Shown: positions 24,149 to 36,642, counted from the first letter of the stretch. The stretch is DNA of 64,000 nt from Prinsepia uniflora (GCA_032719365.1 CM064873.1:40773742-40837741); one strand, 5' to 3'. Program-made: numbers and translations. Notes: generated by a model from the sequence alone, not told the origin.

Positions 24149-26139
24149 ATGGAAAACGTCTGGACACAACCATCAACATCAAACCAATCACAATGACCAT
24201 CACCAACAATACTAGTTATCAGTACTCAAATATCAATCACAAATATCAAATAGCACTACTCACAAGTGCATATACATCAGTCACAATATCACATCAGCAC
24301 TATGGGTAGGCCCCACATGGGAACTGCACTAACGCAACATCTGAGCCATGTCCAGGAACTTCACAAGAAACATCTAGACATACAACATACTCAGGATTTG
24401 CACTCACGTAACATCTGAGTGACGTCTTGGAGCCGCACTCGCATTAACTGGACACGTACCAATATCCACAATCAACAATCAATCCATACCACATCACAAT
24501 TAATATCAAACACAATTCAATACCCAAACCTAAGGAACTACGCATCTGAGGGCACCTCAGGAGTTACACATCTGAAGGCTTCTCGGGAATTACACATCCG
24601 GGCATCTGAACAAGAACCCAAAACATTACTTTTAAGACAATCTTTGACTTAAACTAAGCCAAAACCATTTCCAAACAGGGTCGCAGCCCAAAATATCATT
24701 TTTACGCAAATTCGTAAAATTGAGTCCAGAAACCATTAAATAATACATAAAATCTACAAGTAATCATATCAAATCACCATCCAAATCATTGAAACTCAAA
24801 TCATGTAATAACTCATGGAAATCATTTACTATGCATGCATAACGATTTATAAAACGAACATTCACTCACACACAGTCCACGCGATTCGATTTCGAGCCAT
24901 ACGCTCCTCCATAAATTCCAGGAATCGCCAATTCTATCAAAAACCATTATCAAGGGTCACTAACATCTCAATTAACCTCATATTACATTCCCCCATTTTA
25001 CAGGATTCAAATATGTATTAAAAACATATACATAATGCTTAGAACACCCAAAACAATACCGAGATGATGTCCAATCGACTCGAAACATGTGCCAAAATAT
25101 TTGTTCGATAGATTACATTAAAAGTTATGTTGACCGTACCTTGAGAATCCCATCCACGCACCCCCACGCGCTGCCAAAATTGGTTATGCATGAAGCCCAC
25201 GCGCATATTACAGTGATAGCTACAATGTCACCTTCCTCGACCATTTTCTTGGAAATAGGTCATTCGACCCGCGCCATGACCTGGTCCAAAATTCACCATT
25301 TCTGCACAAATTCTCCCAATTAAAGCCTCAAATAAAACCTAATCAATCCCAGAAGAGGATATGTGACCTCAATTTCATGAAAAATTCATCCAAAATCGAG
25401 AATCATATTCTCCAATTTCAACCCAATTTTCAATTCATCGTTTCAGGCCTTCCCAAGCCTAACTCTTCCAAGTTCAGCAACATTTCGGTCGCTAAGAGTC
25501 AATAATCACAATAGAGGTCTCAATTTCACTACATAATCCTCCAAACTCGAAAATTGAATTCGAATTTAATGATGGGTTTCGAGTTTTCAAAGTTTCTCGG
25601 GTCATCAGAGTTCTCAAGTCTAGGTCCTTCATTCTTTCTTCATTTGTTTTTATCCTAATTCCTCTCTATCTCCTCTTGATTCTCAGGTAAGTATTATTGT
25701 TCACTAGGTTCTGATTGATTTCTGGGTGTTAAGTTCACAACATACCCCAAGACACACACATTTGCAACAAACCATATAAACCACCCAACATGTGGTTCAG
25801 TGCCACTAATCCCAGCCAAAACATGACAAATGCCACCAGTCCAATGGGTACCTTGATGACTTACCCAAATGGTGAAAAGACCAAATTGCCTTTAGTAGTC
25901 CAATTACAAAAATTCTCTTAGGCGATTCAGACCCTTAATAATTTCATACAAACTCCGATTTTGACATGCCTCCTGTCTATGAACTCGGGACTTCGAGACC
26001 TACACAACGGTCCTTATGGATAGTCCAAAAAGTTCAATGACTAAAAAGTCAACTTTTGACCACTTAAACCAAGGGTAAAAACGTCAATTCCGTTTCAAAT
26101 TCTTGAAATTTCCATTTTTCAAATTTTTGGGATGTCACA

Positions 26140-26280
26140 GTAATCCCCATCGATTAACGTGAAAGGACATGCTTCCGTCTGACATGACGCTACAAAATTT
26201 CCAAATTATCCTTTAGATCAAAATAAACATATTTACCTAGTGTCAGACTAGGGATAGCACCATGACCTACTCAAGTATCC
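26140..26280 (-). mobile_element. LTR tail fragment, minus strand
   Basis: It resembles the 3' end of the LTR at 26863-27000 (shared CGTGAAAGGA, GTCTGACA-like and AAATTATCC blocks). I read it as the remnant 3' LTR of element O, cut by the insertion of element G at 26139/26140. Confidence 0.55.
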
Positions 26281-26800
26281 AGAGTCCTTCATACAACTCA
26301 CGTTCCTGACCAACCTATAAACCTCTACTCATATTGAGCCACGGTCATATCCCCTTGCTCCAGCCATAGGAACTCCGCCTCCCTAGTATCCCGATAAGAC
26401 TCGGGTGAAAATGATGCAAGAAACGTTCCTTCAACGTCGTCCAAGTCTCGATAGTCTCCTCTAAATAAGTGGATAGTAATGTTTGCCACCAAACCTATGC
26501 CGACCAATCAAAGACGAACACCATTATTTGAACCATATACTCAGGTGGTCAACCCATTACCTGAAAGATCCGCTCGAAGCATGAAATCCAATGATAGGGA
26601 TTAACAAACTAAATCGATCAAAGCCACTGGACCTTCTTGACATCCAACTCCCCCATCGGGGATCCTACCCCCTACATCACGGCATCCAATGCCTGACCAA
26701 AATGGTCCATAACATCTCCCCATCTAGCATCCCTACCCCTCTTCCTTGTTACCAGGCTGATGACGGGGCTGTCATCGTAGAGTCAACACGTTCGAAATGA
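26281..26800 (-). pseudogene. gag relic, minus strand (element O)
   Basis: The clearest part (26325-26507) reads as the capsid-like core of a chromovirus gag: a segment ending SYRDTREAEFLWLEQG followed by MTVAQYE. This matches the equivalent stretch of the plus-strand gag at 54533-54605. Upstream on the minus strand (26508-26780) weak gag similarity continues across several stops and frameshifts. Zinc knuckle, protease and all later domains are absent. It lies about 50 bp downstream of the element's primer binding site, as expected for gag. Confidence 0.72.
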
Positions 26801-26847
26801 AACTATCATGCACACCCAATACACAATTCCACATAAAGCAACCCAGT

Positions 26848-26859
26848 GCTCTGATACCA
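26848..26859 (-). promoter_or_regulatory. Primer binding site (tRNA-iMet), element O
   Basis: The minus strand reads TGGTATCAGAGC, a perfect match to the usual plant iMet site, 3 nt from the LTR end at 26863. Confidence 0.85.
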
Positions 26860-27714
26860 AATTAGCAGGACCCTCCTCGAAATCCCCCTTGATTCCCGTG
26901 AAAGGAACTGCTCCCGTTTGACACAAACATACTCAAATTACCAAATTATCCTCAGTTCGAATATATATTACAATCCGCGTGTTAGACAAGGGATATACCA
27001 TGTGTCAAGAACAAATGTACCTGAAGAAACAATAAACATACAGAGCACTAGACACGAAAGAAAATAACTATCAGAACCTATTCTAGTTACCGAGTACGCC
27101 CCCACGGAATTGCCTCAACCTTAACACAACTCACGTCTCGAGATCAACCTGGAGGGTGCCAAAATCAAGGAAAACTGTGAGTGGTCAAAATAAAGTTTTG
27201 GAAAACCATTTTCTGAAATCAATCCTTTAAACCTTGCGTTTTATAAAAACATACATACATAACATTTGAAATTACAGAAATGCCCCTAGTCCGCATTTCC
27301 CTGGTCCAACCAACCACAAGAGTCAAACCTCGTCCCGCTAGTCCAACCAGCCTGCTAGTCCAACTAGCATTCCCTCTGTACTACCGGTAGACAACCACAG
27401 GTCATGCGAAGTCCAACTCCATCGGTATATGTCGAGTCCAACTCTGACCACGATCTTGCATGTCCCTAGGAATCATCGAAGTCCAACTCCGTAATAGTGA
27501 TCCAATGGTTTGAGGTTTACCCAACTAGAAAACATAACCATTAATAAACCAAAATATCTTTTAACCTAGACACCAGTCCAAAACATTTACCTCCCGAGCA
27601 CCAGTTTCCTAAGTAAATCCTGTGTCTAGAAAACTACAACCAAATATCCATATACATACAAAAAACCTAGCATTTATCCAGAAATCATATAATATCATCT
27701 AACCATATCATAGA

Positions 27715-30636
27715 TGTCAGGACTCGTCCCAATCCCCCCAGGATTAACGCGAGATGTTCCTGAGGGAAATTCCGACTTTAGCCCTCTCGGGCTTCATAGT
27801 ACGCTAGGATCCGGAGGAGGTATGTGATATCTCGGTCTCAGCTACAGTCCACATCCGTTGTCAACCTGAAGGGCAATCAAAACATTAAAAGCTGTGAGTG
27901 GACAAAAAAAATCATTTAATTAAAACATTTTATCGAAAGACATTTGTATCCTTCACTAAAAAGCATGCATGCATTCGAAAACCATTTATCCAAAATAATC
28001 ATATGTTGGAACTAAGCCCAAAACCATAACCGAAACCAACCATACGGGCCACTGCCCAAATCCATGTGGGACTCAGCCCAAAACCTGTACACATCACATA
28101 TCATATAGCATATACATATTAAACACATAACCAATCATGTCACGGTTTCTAAAGCTACGCACGTGCTACCCGGGGTCTCAAGCCCAAGTATCTAAGGGTC
28201 CACCCAGGTCAATGTTCGTAGACCAATGACCCTCCCTGAGGTTATAATCCAAGCCCTCCTAAGAGTAAGGTACCCAACGGGAGTGGCTCCACTCAATTAG
28301 TGCTCTGTGACTACTCCGGGGTCCACCCAGGCCAACGACCCTCCCCGGAGGAGACATTCTAATTAAGGAAGTTATATGAATATATACATATATCGAAAAC
28401 ATTCATGACCGGTCCCCATCAACCTTCATGTACCATAAAACCTTTCAAGGGTTCATGTCGGTTCCCGTAAACCGGCATGAACCTGGAAATCCATTTAGGG
28501 TCCTTGACCCGAAAACATAAACGTAAAGTAACTGGGTCTAGTGCCCGAACACATGACTCAGCTGGGCATCGTGCCCGATATCTCAGAGTCAGTCATGACT
28601 CCGATCGTAGTGATGAGTGCAACCATCCATCCAGGACCGCCCTCAATCCTAGTATGTCGCCGTGAACGTATACCTACGCGACCACCACAAGATCATGGTG
28701 CATCCATCACCGATCGATATCCTGAACCGTCAACACTCCGAAGTCGAGCCTCCCTCGGCTGCCCAACAGCGGATTGTGCATCGTGACCTCTCTCAAACGA
28801 ACACATCCCAGTCTGGAGGTGAGCGTCGTATCGTCCGTCGCCGTGCACTTAGCACTCACTGCGACCACGATTTAGACCCGTAGGTCACCAATAGGGTCAT
28901 ATGTCCGAGACAAAACCAAATGGGTCTCATGCCCGAGTTTATCCTTTTCAAATCCAAAACTATTTCATTTAAACCAACAAAGAAAGTACAAACCCGTATA
29001 AGCACCGTATAAGGCCGAAACCTCGAAATACGTGTCAACACGTAACCACACATAAATGCACTCATGGCATCACAAAAAAAGTATTAAAACATATAATAAA
29101 CATTTAAGCATGCACCAATTTAGAAAATAAGGTCCACTCACAGACCGTCCGAGCTGCTGCCTCGATAAGCGTGTCATATGGCTCTCCTGGGCCAATCGCC
29201 GTCACCGGGACTCCCAAACCTGTCTAAATCGTAATAGAGGGTTACTAACTACCTTATTAACCTCTCACTAAAGCCCTGTAATTTTCTGGAATTTTTAACT
29301 ATTTTAAAACTTGATCCTAAACCTTCGGACACCCCGAAACATATCGAAACGATGTCTGATCGACACAAAACCAGTCCCAAAATGTTTGTTACATCGAATA
29401 GATGATTTCACATGTTCGAACCCTCCCCGGAAAGTGGGACACGCGCCAACACGCGCCGAACAAAGCCCCTGCGCATGGGAGGCACGCGCCGGGCACTATT
29501 CCTGCGTCTTCAACCTCTGGCCGGTCCGAACCGGCCGGTTCTGTGCAATCCAGTCTAGCTGGACCGGCGTGATCGGTCCGGCCTGGCTTCTCTCCTATTT
29601 TTTGGTCCGTTTTCTTCCATTTTAATCCTATTCTTCCTAGTTCCTCAATTCCTATCTATTCCTATAAAAAGAAATAACAAAAACGCCCTAAAACCTAATG
29701 GTTCAAAACTCCCTCACTATTCATCATTTTCCAGAATTTCCCCAAGGCTTCACAGCCGTCAAACCCCATCAAAAACCTTCTCTAAACTTCCTAAGCAACC
29801 TAATAAACTCATTAAAATCACTAAAATCGTCCATAATATCACAAATCGAAAATAAAGGAAAAATGGCCAAACCGATGCCTTTGTCGGGTTTGCCTCCTCC
29901 ACGCTGCCGTCCACAGCGGTTCAGGCCTCCTTGCAGCCTCCACTCAGTCCTCAATTCATCCTCTCGGTTTCCATCATGGGTCACCAGCCTTAGGTTAGAC
30001 TTACGGGGGGTGTGGGTTGTACAGAGATGAAAAATGGTGAGATCGGGTTTGGGTTTGGCTTGGCATGCACGAGCAAAGGGATGGATGCATGTAGGGGAAG
30101 AAATGAGCAATGGATGAGTGACACTTGTCACTCATCCATTGGGCCAATTTAAAATATCTGGGGCCCACTTGAATACAAAAGCTCCCTGTTCCGTAATTCG
30201 TGCAATAGTGACTCGAAACTTCCATGAACCGTAACTTCTCCGTCAAACGTCCGAATTTGACGTGCCGCCTATCTATGGATTCGTATCGTCCCGATCTACG
30301 TAACGTACTTCGACCCTCAGCCATCGGACCTCCCAGGTCAAAATTCAACTATTTGCTCCTTTTAACCAAATTACTAAAATACCCTTGAACTTTCGAATGT
30401 CACAACTTCTTCCTCGATCGTCGGAATCAAACGTACCACCTGTCTATAAACTTGTGACGTCCCGAACTACGTCACAGTCATCGGCCAAAGAACATTTGAC
30501 TGCCTGAACAAAAAGTCAACATTTTACCCACGACTAGGGGCAAAACGGTCATTTTGCATCATTCGTCCGATTTCGCCCAACTAATCACGGATTAACCTCA
30601 CTAATCTAATCCCGGAATTCGGGATGGGTCGTTACA
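27715..30636 (-). mobile_element. Solo LTR, minus strand, TSD ATAGA/ATGGA
   Basis: It spans 2,922 bp, from TGTAACGACCCATCCC at 30636 to GGGACGAGTCCTGACA at 27715 (minus strand). The flanks ATAGA (27710-27714) and ATGGA (30637-30641) match at four of five bases. It keeps the donor-like motif (minus strand of 29136-29141) and the acceptor-like motif (27866-27867). No coding region is supported; the 117-120 aa frames at 29700-30350 overlap on both strands and have no domain. Confidence 0.85.
30108..30141. repeat. Perfect 16-bp-arm palindrome in LTR
   Basis: CAATGGATGAGTGACA (30108-30123) is followed, after CT, by its exact reverse complement (30126-30141). Related palindromes occur in other LTR copies at 45309-45334, 50873-50900 and 61944-61971. 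Confidence 0.85.
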
Positions 30637-30732
30637 ATGGACATCCAAACCATGTCATAAAACCAGGAAAATATGTAAATATGAATGCATCACAATTAAG
30701 AAAGTAAATGTTCATTCATGGTACCACTGATT

Positions 30733-33034
30733 TGACAGGACCCGTCCCACACTGGACTTTGATATCCGTGCCTAGTCCTGCTCCCATCTGGCAAGTCAAC
30801 TGAAGTCTTGAAACTTATCAGACAAGGGATGACTGTATTGATTTCTGCTTATGCCTCTGCCTCTCGATTAGCCCCAATTCTCTTACCACAACTTGGAGGG
30901 TCATCAAAACAGAAAAGGTGTGAGTGGACAAAAATAATATCATTTGAAAACACATTTGAAAATACATTATTTACCCTCTAGTTTATCAAACCATGCATGC
31001 ATAGGGTCAAACACATGAAAATCATTTCATAAAACCATTTTATCATAAAACAAATCATATAACTCGGGAATTACACATCCGAGGTTCCTTTGGGAATTAC
31101 ACATCCAGAGTCTCTGGGAATTAGACATCATGATCTGCTGGGAATTACGCATCCAGCCTCACCGGAAATTACACATTCGGCCCCTCCGGGAATTACACAT
31201 CTGGAGTCACTCCAGGAATTACACATCCAAAGTCTACCTAGGAATTACACATCTAGGGCATTGAACATAAATCCAATCAAAATCTTTATTTCAAAATAAT
31301 CTTTAAGACCAAGTCAAAACCATTTATAATAGGGTCTCAAGCTCAAAATCTCATTTAATGTAAATCCGTAAAATCATATCCATAAATCATTAAATATTCC
31401 ATAAAATCATCATTAACTCACAATCCAAGTCAAAACATCAATTTAAAATCCTGAGCTTAGCCCAAAATATCAATTGCACTTTCCTCGTAAAACGTGCCTA
31501 AAAAACCGATTAAATAATCCATAAATCCAATAAATAATCGTATCAAAACATCAAGAAAGCATTGCAAATCAAATCATGCAATAAATCATATAAAACATTT
31601 AACTATGCATGTATCATACTTTAGAAAACAAACGTCCACTCACACACCGTCCATATCACTCGCTTTCCGAATTGCACGCTTTTCCGTAATTTCTGATACT
31701 TTCCTGGAATCCTGAATCCTATCAACCAACATCATTATGGGTCACTAATGAATCCAAATCTAGCATATTAACTTCCCATAATTTTCCAGGAATTAAATAG
31801 GAATTTAAAATGAAACATAATCCTTCGTACCCTTCGATATATCGAAATGGTGTCCGATCGACTCGAAACTAACGTCAAAATGTTCGTTACATTGCATAGA
31901 GTAAAATTCATGTTACCCATACCTTCCAAATCAGCCTCACGCACCCTCGCACACCGCCGCAAACGGCTCCACGTGGGAGCCACACGCTTGCTACAGTACA
32001 ACTATTCATCATCTCCTCTACCCGATTTCCCTACAAATGGGTCCTACGATGCAACCCGATTCAATCCTGCCCAATTCTCAATCGATTTCCATATTTATTC
32101 CATCAATTAGCATCGTTATAAGTCTAATTAAAGATCTTTCTCCTTAATTACATAAACTCTTACCTTGAACAATCAAATTCAACCTCACATTTTATATTGT
32201 GTCGCGGGCACTGTTCCACCTTCAATCTCAATCAATTCCAGTTGTTTTCTTGCAATTGATTCATCAATGAGCATCGTAGCATCATTCTAAACAGTCTTGC
32301 AACTTCAATTTCGTCATTCAATGCTTCCCATAACTCGAACTCAATCTCGAATTTTTAAGAGATTTGAGGCTTCAGTTCTTGGCCTTTTCTCCATCAATTC
32401 ATTCCAATTTTGAGGTGGTTCGATGCGAAATGATTCCAGAAAGCTTTCTCTAACCTTAATTCGACTTGGGTAATCGAATCTCAATTCCTAAAAAACAAGT
32501 TTCGGGTTTTATGGTTTCCTTTCTATTTTCTCTCCTCTTCCTTCTCGCTCTTCACTTCTATTCTCTCTGTTGAGTCTCTCAACGTCTCGGGTTAAATTGA
32601 TCAACTATGATCAGCTATAGATATGTATTCTTACATTTATTTTTCTTACGGTTATCTTTCTTTGATTTCAAATGGAAACCATTGCCACCAATCTCATTTT
32701 CTAAGTGACAGGTGTCACTCAACAGGCAGATGAGTCACCAACCTTGGCTGAATCAGCCAAGCCCTATCCCAAATTACCATTTTTCCCTTCTTTAAAAAAA
32801 TTACCAAATTGCCCTTCACTATTCAAGGTCCATAACTTTCACATTCGAACTTCGATTTTGGCATGCCGCCTGTCTACGGATTCAATGTCTTGGGACCTAC
32901 CCAACAGTCCTTCCGGAACATCCAAAAATTGTTCTGAACAAAAAGTCAAATTTTACCCCTATAACCAAGGGAAAAATCGTCATTTTACATTCAAACTTTC
33001 AAATTTACATTTATCGAATTTTTGGGGTGTCACA
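30733..33034 (-). mobile_element. Solo LTR, minus strand, short TSD GATT
   Basis: It spans 2,302 bp, from TGTGACACCCC at 33034 to GGGACGGGTCCTGTCA at 30733 (minus strand). GATT precedes 30733 and follows 33034; only four bases match. The surrounding sequence belongs to the outer LTR. A local tandem of GGAATTACACATC-like units lies at about 31065-31250. Confidence 0.82.
31065..31255 (+). repeat. Imperfect tandem repeat, unit about 26 bp (GGAATTACACATC)
   Basis: At least seven copies of GGAATTACACATCC or close variants are separated by 12-15 variable bases. A shorter version is at 24530-24600 in another LTR. These correspond to the hairpin-array region of the other family members. Confidence 0.7.
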
Positions 33035-33465
33035 GATTGCCCGAAATTCGATCCGTAAGCTAATCCACAGCCTCCGAGACATCTTGGCATGTCAAAATCA
33101 CACCCGGGGGTCGCCAACCATCTATACAAGTCCATACATGAAACCCGCAAAAACTTTGGAATCGAAAACACGTCTCGAACGCGCTTTTCAAGAAAAACCT
33201 CGAAAACACCAACTAAATGACCTCCAATCGACCTGAAACCCCCACCATTGGATTTAGAATGTCGAAACCTTTCGAACAAGACTAGTTTCACCTTGATATT
33301 CAGTCCCATGCGCCCACACGTGCCGATCAAAGTTCGATGGTCATGCGGTCAACACTAGTCAACAATGATGTTAGCTTGCCACGTGGCGCTGTCATTAGCT
33401 TCCACGTGTCACTAACATGCTAACGTGGCTTGACAAATCAGAATGCCACATGTTACTAACCTGCT

Positions 33466-33549
33466 GACATCATCGCTGATGTCATTCCTGACGTCATCGC
33501 TGATGTCATCCCTGACGTCATCGCTGATGTCATCCCTGGCGTCATCCAG
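33466..33549 (+). repeat. 24-bp tandem array containing TGACGTCA-like sites
   Basis: Three complete units and a partial fourth. Each unit holds GACGTCATCG then CTGATGTCATCC, so the array presents alternating TGACGTCA and TGATGTCA palindromes or half-sites. It lies in the upstream part of the minus-strand LTR O. Confidence 0.8.
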
Positions 33550-34297
33550 CTGACCGAATAAGATGACTGGCCATCTCCGTACGCCGTCGTCGGCACCGCT
33601 ACTTCGACAGCCGGAAAATCTCCATTTTTGTTTGAAACTTCAAACCTCTATATCTCCTTCGTTTCTCAACCAAATTGGATGTTCTAATAGAAAAAAAATC
33701 ATCTACTTAACCCAAGGAATCCAAAACTGAAACCAGAATTGAGAAATATTACTTGGATTCAAAGATATAAGCTCCTAAAGTTTCGACCGAGGTTCAAACT
33801 CGCACACAGTGCAATCCTAATGTATCCCAAAAGTTCATGAGAGTCCTTAGACTCTGAATCTAACTGCAATTCACTCTCAAAAGCTCCTCAAAATCAAGAT
33901 ATGAGGATTGTTGTTGTGTTTGGTTATTTTGTGTGTGTATGTGTGTTTGCTTAGATGGGAAAAGGAGAGAAAATGGGAGAAAATGTGGGATAATCCCACC
34001 TTATCCGCAATCCCAATGTATCCCATTTTTCCAAGTTCCCAAAATACACTTCCCTTAATTAGAAAGCCAAAAACAACACTAGGGGCAAAACCGTCCATCA
34101 TACGCAATAATTCCTGAAAAATCCAGAAAAATTCCCGATAAATCTCTGATAATTCCCATAAATCCCGTATTGACGGGGCGGATCATTACATAACATATTT
34201 TTGTGAAGGAAAATGTTTTCCAAAATTTTAGTGTGAAGGCTTTATTGAAGTTAAATTTGTTGAGTTTAATTCATTAAATTTTCTTCAATTTAAACTT

Positions 34298-34833
34298 TGT
34301 GGATCCCAAAATCACCCGAAAATTGTGGCACCGCCGCGTGGTCCATAATTCCGAAAATATCCAAATTGCCCCTGATAATGACATTAACGGCTCACAAACA
34401 TCTACACATTAAATAATGTATTTTCAGCTAAATATATTATTTAATCAGGTTAAAAGCCTCAATAATATTAATTGTCATTATAATTAATATGAATATTAAA
34501 TTTCTTAAATTATCATTCTAAAGAGCAATTATTATAATTATTAAATAATATATTTTATTAATAATATATTATTTTTTAATTATAAACTTAACCAACAAAT
34601 CAGAATGCTCGCTCCCATGACTTTCTTATAAATAGCGGAGCTCATTGCATTCCCAAGGTAAGTCGATTTTTCGCTTCGAAGTATTTACTTTTCCTCTCTC
34701 AAAGCTAACTCAAGCATCAAAGTGTTCTTAATCGAACTACCCCCTGGGGAATCGATCGAGGCAGGGATAGCTGATTATTTGTTGTTTGTAAGGATTGTGA
34801 AGATTTTTCACGGCGAGTACGATTTATGCTACA
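34298..34833 (+). mobile_element. Tat/Retand-like solo LTR remnant R1
   Basis: It starts TGTGGATCCC, contains a TATA box (TTATAAATAG, 34626-34635), and ends near GCTACA at 34833. The region around AGCTAACTCAAGCATC (about 34704) resembles LTRs of the Tat lineage as I remember them. An inverted diverged copy lies at 37252-37516. No TSD or primer binding site is seen. Confidence 0.6.
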
Positions 34834-35269
34834 AATAGATACTATTCATACAAATGAATTTTTTTTAAAAATATTCAGGCAACAATTTTTTACTGTCATA
34901 AAGGAGCAAAAATTATATAATGAAATACAATGAAAACTCTTTTTTTTTTTTTACAATGAAAATAATTTGAATTTGACGAATTATCAAACTTAATTCAGTT
35001 TCACTCACCAAATGATTATAGCCAGAAATAAGCAACAATGATTGGATATGTGTGAAACAGCTGCCGACGGTGATGACCAAAGGAAATACCATGTGATACA
35101 GTTGTGATGGATGAATGATGTAGAACAAATGAAGTTACAAAATATGGTGATCACTGTAGTTGCTTCTAGCTGTGCATATATTCATTTCGTATGATTCTCA
35201 GATTATGAATGATTGTCCCTCATCAGCTCGATCTCTCGGTCCTCAACGGCTAGCTCCCGCAGGCGGCAG
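34834..35269. other. Intergenic / 3' flank of the AP-1 sigma gene
   Basis: AT-rich sequence containing a poly-A/T tract at about 34939-34950. The part nearest 35269 should be the gene's 3' UTR on the minus strand. No other feature is visible. Confidence 0.5.
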
Positions 35270-36642
35270 CTACATGCGGACTTGTGAGATCAAATTGCCA
35301 ATTGAACTTGCCTCCTCCTTGGCAACTTCCACAAATCGATCCTATGTATATATATAATCAAACAACAATATTATATAATTAACCTTCCCAACACAATATA
35401 TTATATACAGTATTCGTGTTTCGTGAGTGTATTAATCCCTCTACGAGCTTTGTTTGGTAAGCGAGATTATATTGTATGAGAATGTGTTTTCATTTTAGGC
35501 CGATAAGAGAGTAAATATAGACGAAAACTTATCCAATCATAATACCCTTGAAATGGTAAGATTGAAGAATGTATGGTTTCTCGCCAGGTCTAATCATATA
35601 TATAATATGCATTTTTCGCTACATTGCATTACATACATGTGTAGCTATCATCCGTCCGACTGCTCTCTTGCTTGGCTCTTGAAGCTCACCAGCAAGCAGA
35701 AGCTCATCCAATATAAAGTAAGCCTACATATATAAACCTCAAGATATTACAAGGATTCTCCTCAAGCTCAAGCTGAAGCTCAAGCCTATATATGAGAAGG
35801 GTTTAGGTACCTTATGGAAGTTAAAAATCAAGTCCAGCTCACAAACCTATTCAATTCAACAAGAATATATAAGGAATCCATAATGATCAATGAATCAAAT
35901 GAAATCAATAACCCAAATTTGTATTATTTGTTTATATGAATATTGCGCGCGAATGAATTAAGGGGAAGATGGTGATGTACGTTTCCAAAGTAGCGATCCA
36001 GTATCTCAACATAATGGTGGATTATTTCAAGGATCTCCAGTTCGTTGTCTTGCTGGTCCACACACATGCAGAAATACAAGCTCGCATATCTGAACATCAT
36101 CATCATCATCATCATCCACTCCACTCCACAAAATTAAGTAGAAAATTAGAAATGTACGTTAATTAATTACCTTTTATATACAACTTTATATCCCCTCCAC
36201 TCCACAAAATTGCACAACTTGGGACCACGATTCAGTATTACGCCACTCAGTTCCCGCATTACCTTTTTGTAATTTAGAATTCACATACATTATAATTAAC
36301 TACATAAATCATCTTGAAACAAATTATTACAAATATATAATTGAATATCTTTAATCAAACGCAAATTAAGAATATATAATATTATACCTTTGCTCTTTCC
36401 TTCTGGGGATACGTTGAGAACCACTTGGTCAGACTCACTTTTCCTTGTCGGCTAACCAAAATCACAAAATGAATCTGCACAAGCATACCATATTCATTCA
36501 TTCATCCAAGATATTCCAAAAACGTTAAATTACTTATAATTTTTACTTAAATATATTCCACAATTAATTAAGATAGATACATATATATCCTCAAGATGGT
36601 ATTTGATAAAATTAAAAAAAAATAAAAATTCGTAATTACCAT
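35270..36642 (-). CDS. AP1S: AP-1 complex sigma (small) subunit, seven exons
   Basis: Joining seven minus-strand exons gives a 161-residue protein, the usual length of plant AP-1 sigma. Exons: 36640-36642 (the ATG alone), 36388-36474, 36171-36262, 35981-36089, 35811-35846, 35637-35723 and 35270-35341 (stop TAG). All six introns are GT-AG and the phases agree. Recognisable sigma segments are IHFVILVSRQGKV (residues 2-14), KLCNFVEWRGYKVVY, YASLYFCMCVDQ, IIHHYVEILDRYFG, CELDLIFNFHK, ILDELLLAGELQEPSK and VEVAKEEASSIGN, forming one longin-like domain. The sigma subunit belongs to the clathrin adaptor AP-1, which sorts cargo at the trans-Golgi network and early endosomes; in the family it pairs with gamma and helps bind acidic-dileucine signals. 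Differences from the usual plant sequence (SLTKWFSTYPQKERAK, C-terminus SQVRM) suggest a diverged paralogue. There are no stops or frameshifts, so I call it intact; expression is unproven. Confidence 0.93.
36092..36117. repeat. (CAT)n microsatellite beside a splice acceptor
   Basis: About eight ATC/CAT units lie within intron 3 of the AP-1 sigma gene, only a few bases from its 3' splice site at 36090. On the coding strand the run is (GAT)n, a purine-rich tract where pyrimidines are expected. Confidence 0.85.

Larger units (their letters stand above)
20339..26139 (-). mobile_element. 5' LTR of element G, interrupted by a Cassandra TRIM
   Basis: On the minus strand the LTR runs from 26139 (TGTGACATCCC) to 20339 (GGGACAGGTCCTGTCA). 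Removing the Cassandra insertion and one TSD copy (20717-24153) leaves about 2.36 kb, a normal family length. The primer binding site next to 20339 shows it is the 5' LTR. Element G sits in the tail of another minus-strand LTR (26140-26270). Confidence 0.85.
26863..34190 (-). mobile_element. 5' LTR of element O, with two nested solo LTRs
   Basis: On the minus strand it runs from 34190 (TGTAATGATCCGCCCC) to 26863 (GAGGGTCCTGCTA). Removing the nested LTRs at 27715-30636 and 30733-33034 leaves about 2.1 kb in three pieces. A primer binding site adjoins its 3' end, so it is a 5' LTR. Confidence 0.82.

Noticed and set aside
29698..30348. Overlapping 110-120 aa frames on both strands
   Set aside because: They are contained in a solo LTR; both strands are open by chance and no family resemblance is seen.
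31065..31255. CRISPR-like array of regularly spaced GGAATTACACATC repeats
   Set aside because: The repeats are short and imperfect, spacers are 12-15 bp, and the array is part of a plant LTR with related arrays in other copies.
35969..36166. Plus-strand frame with a run of histidines
   Set aside because: It is the antisense of AP-1 sigma exon 4 plus a CAT microsatellite in intron 3.
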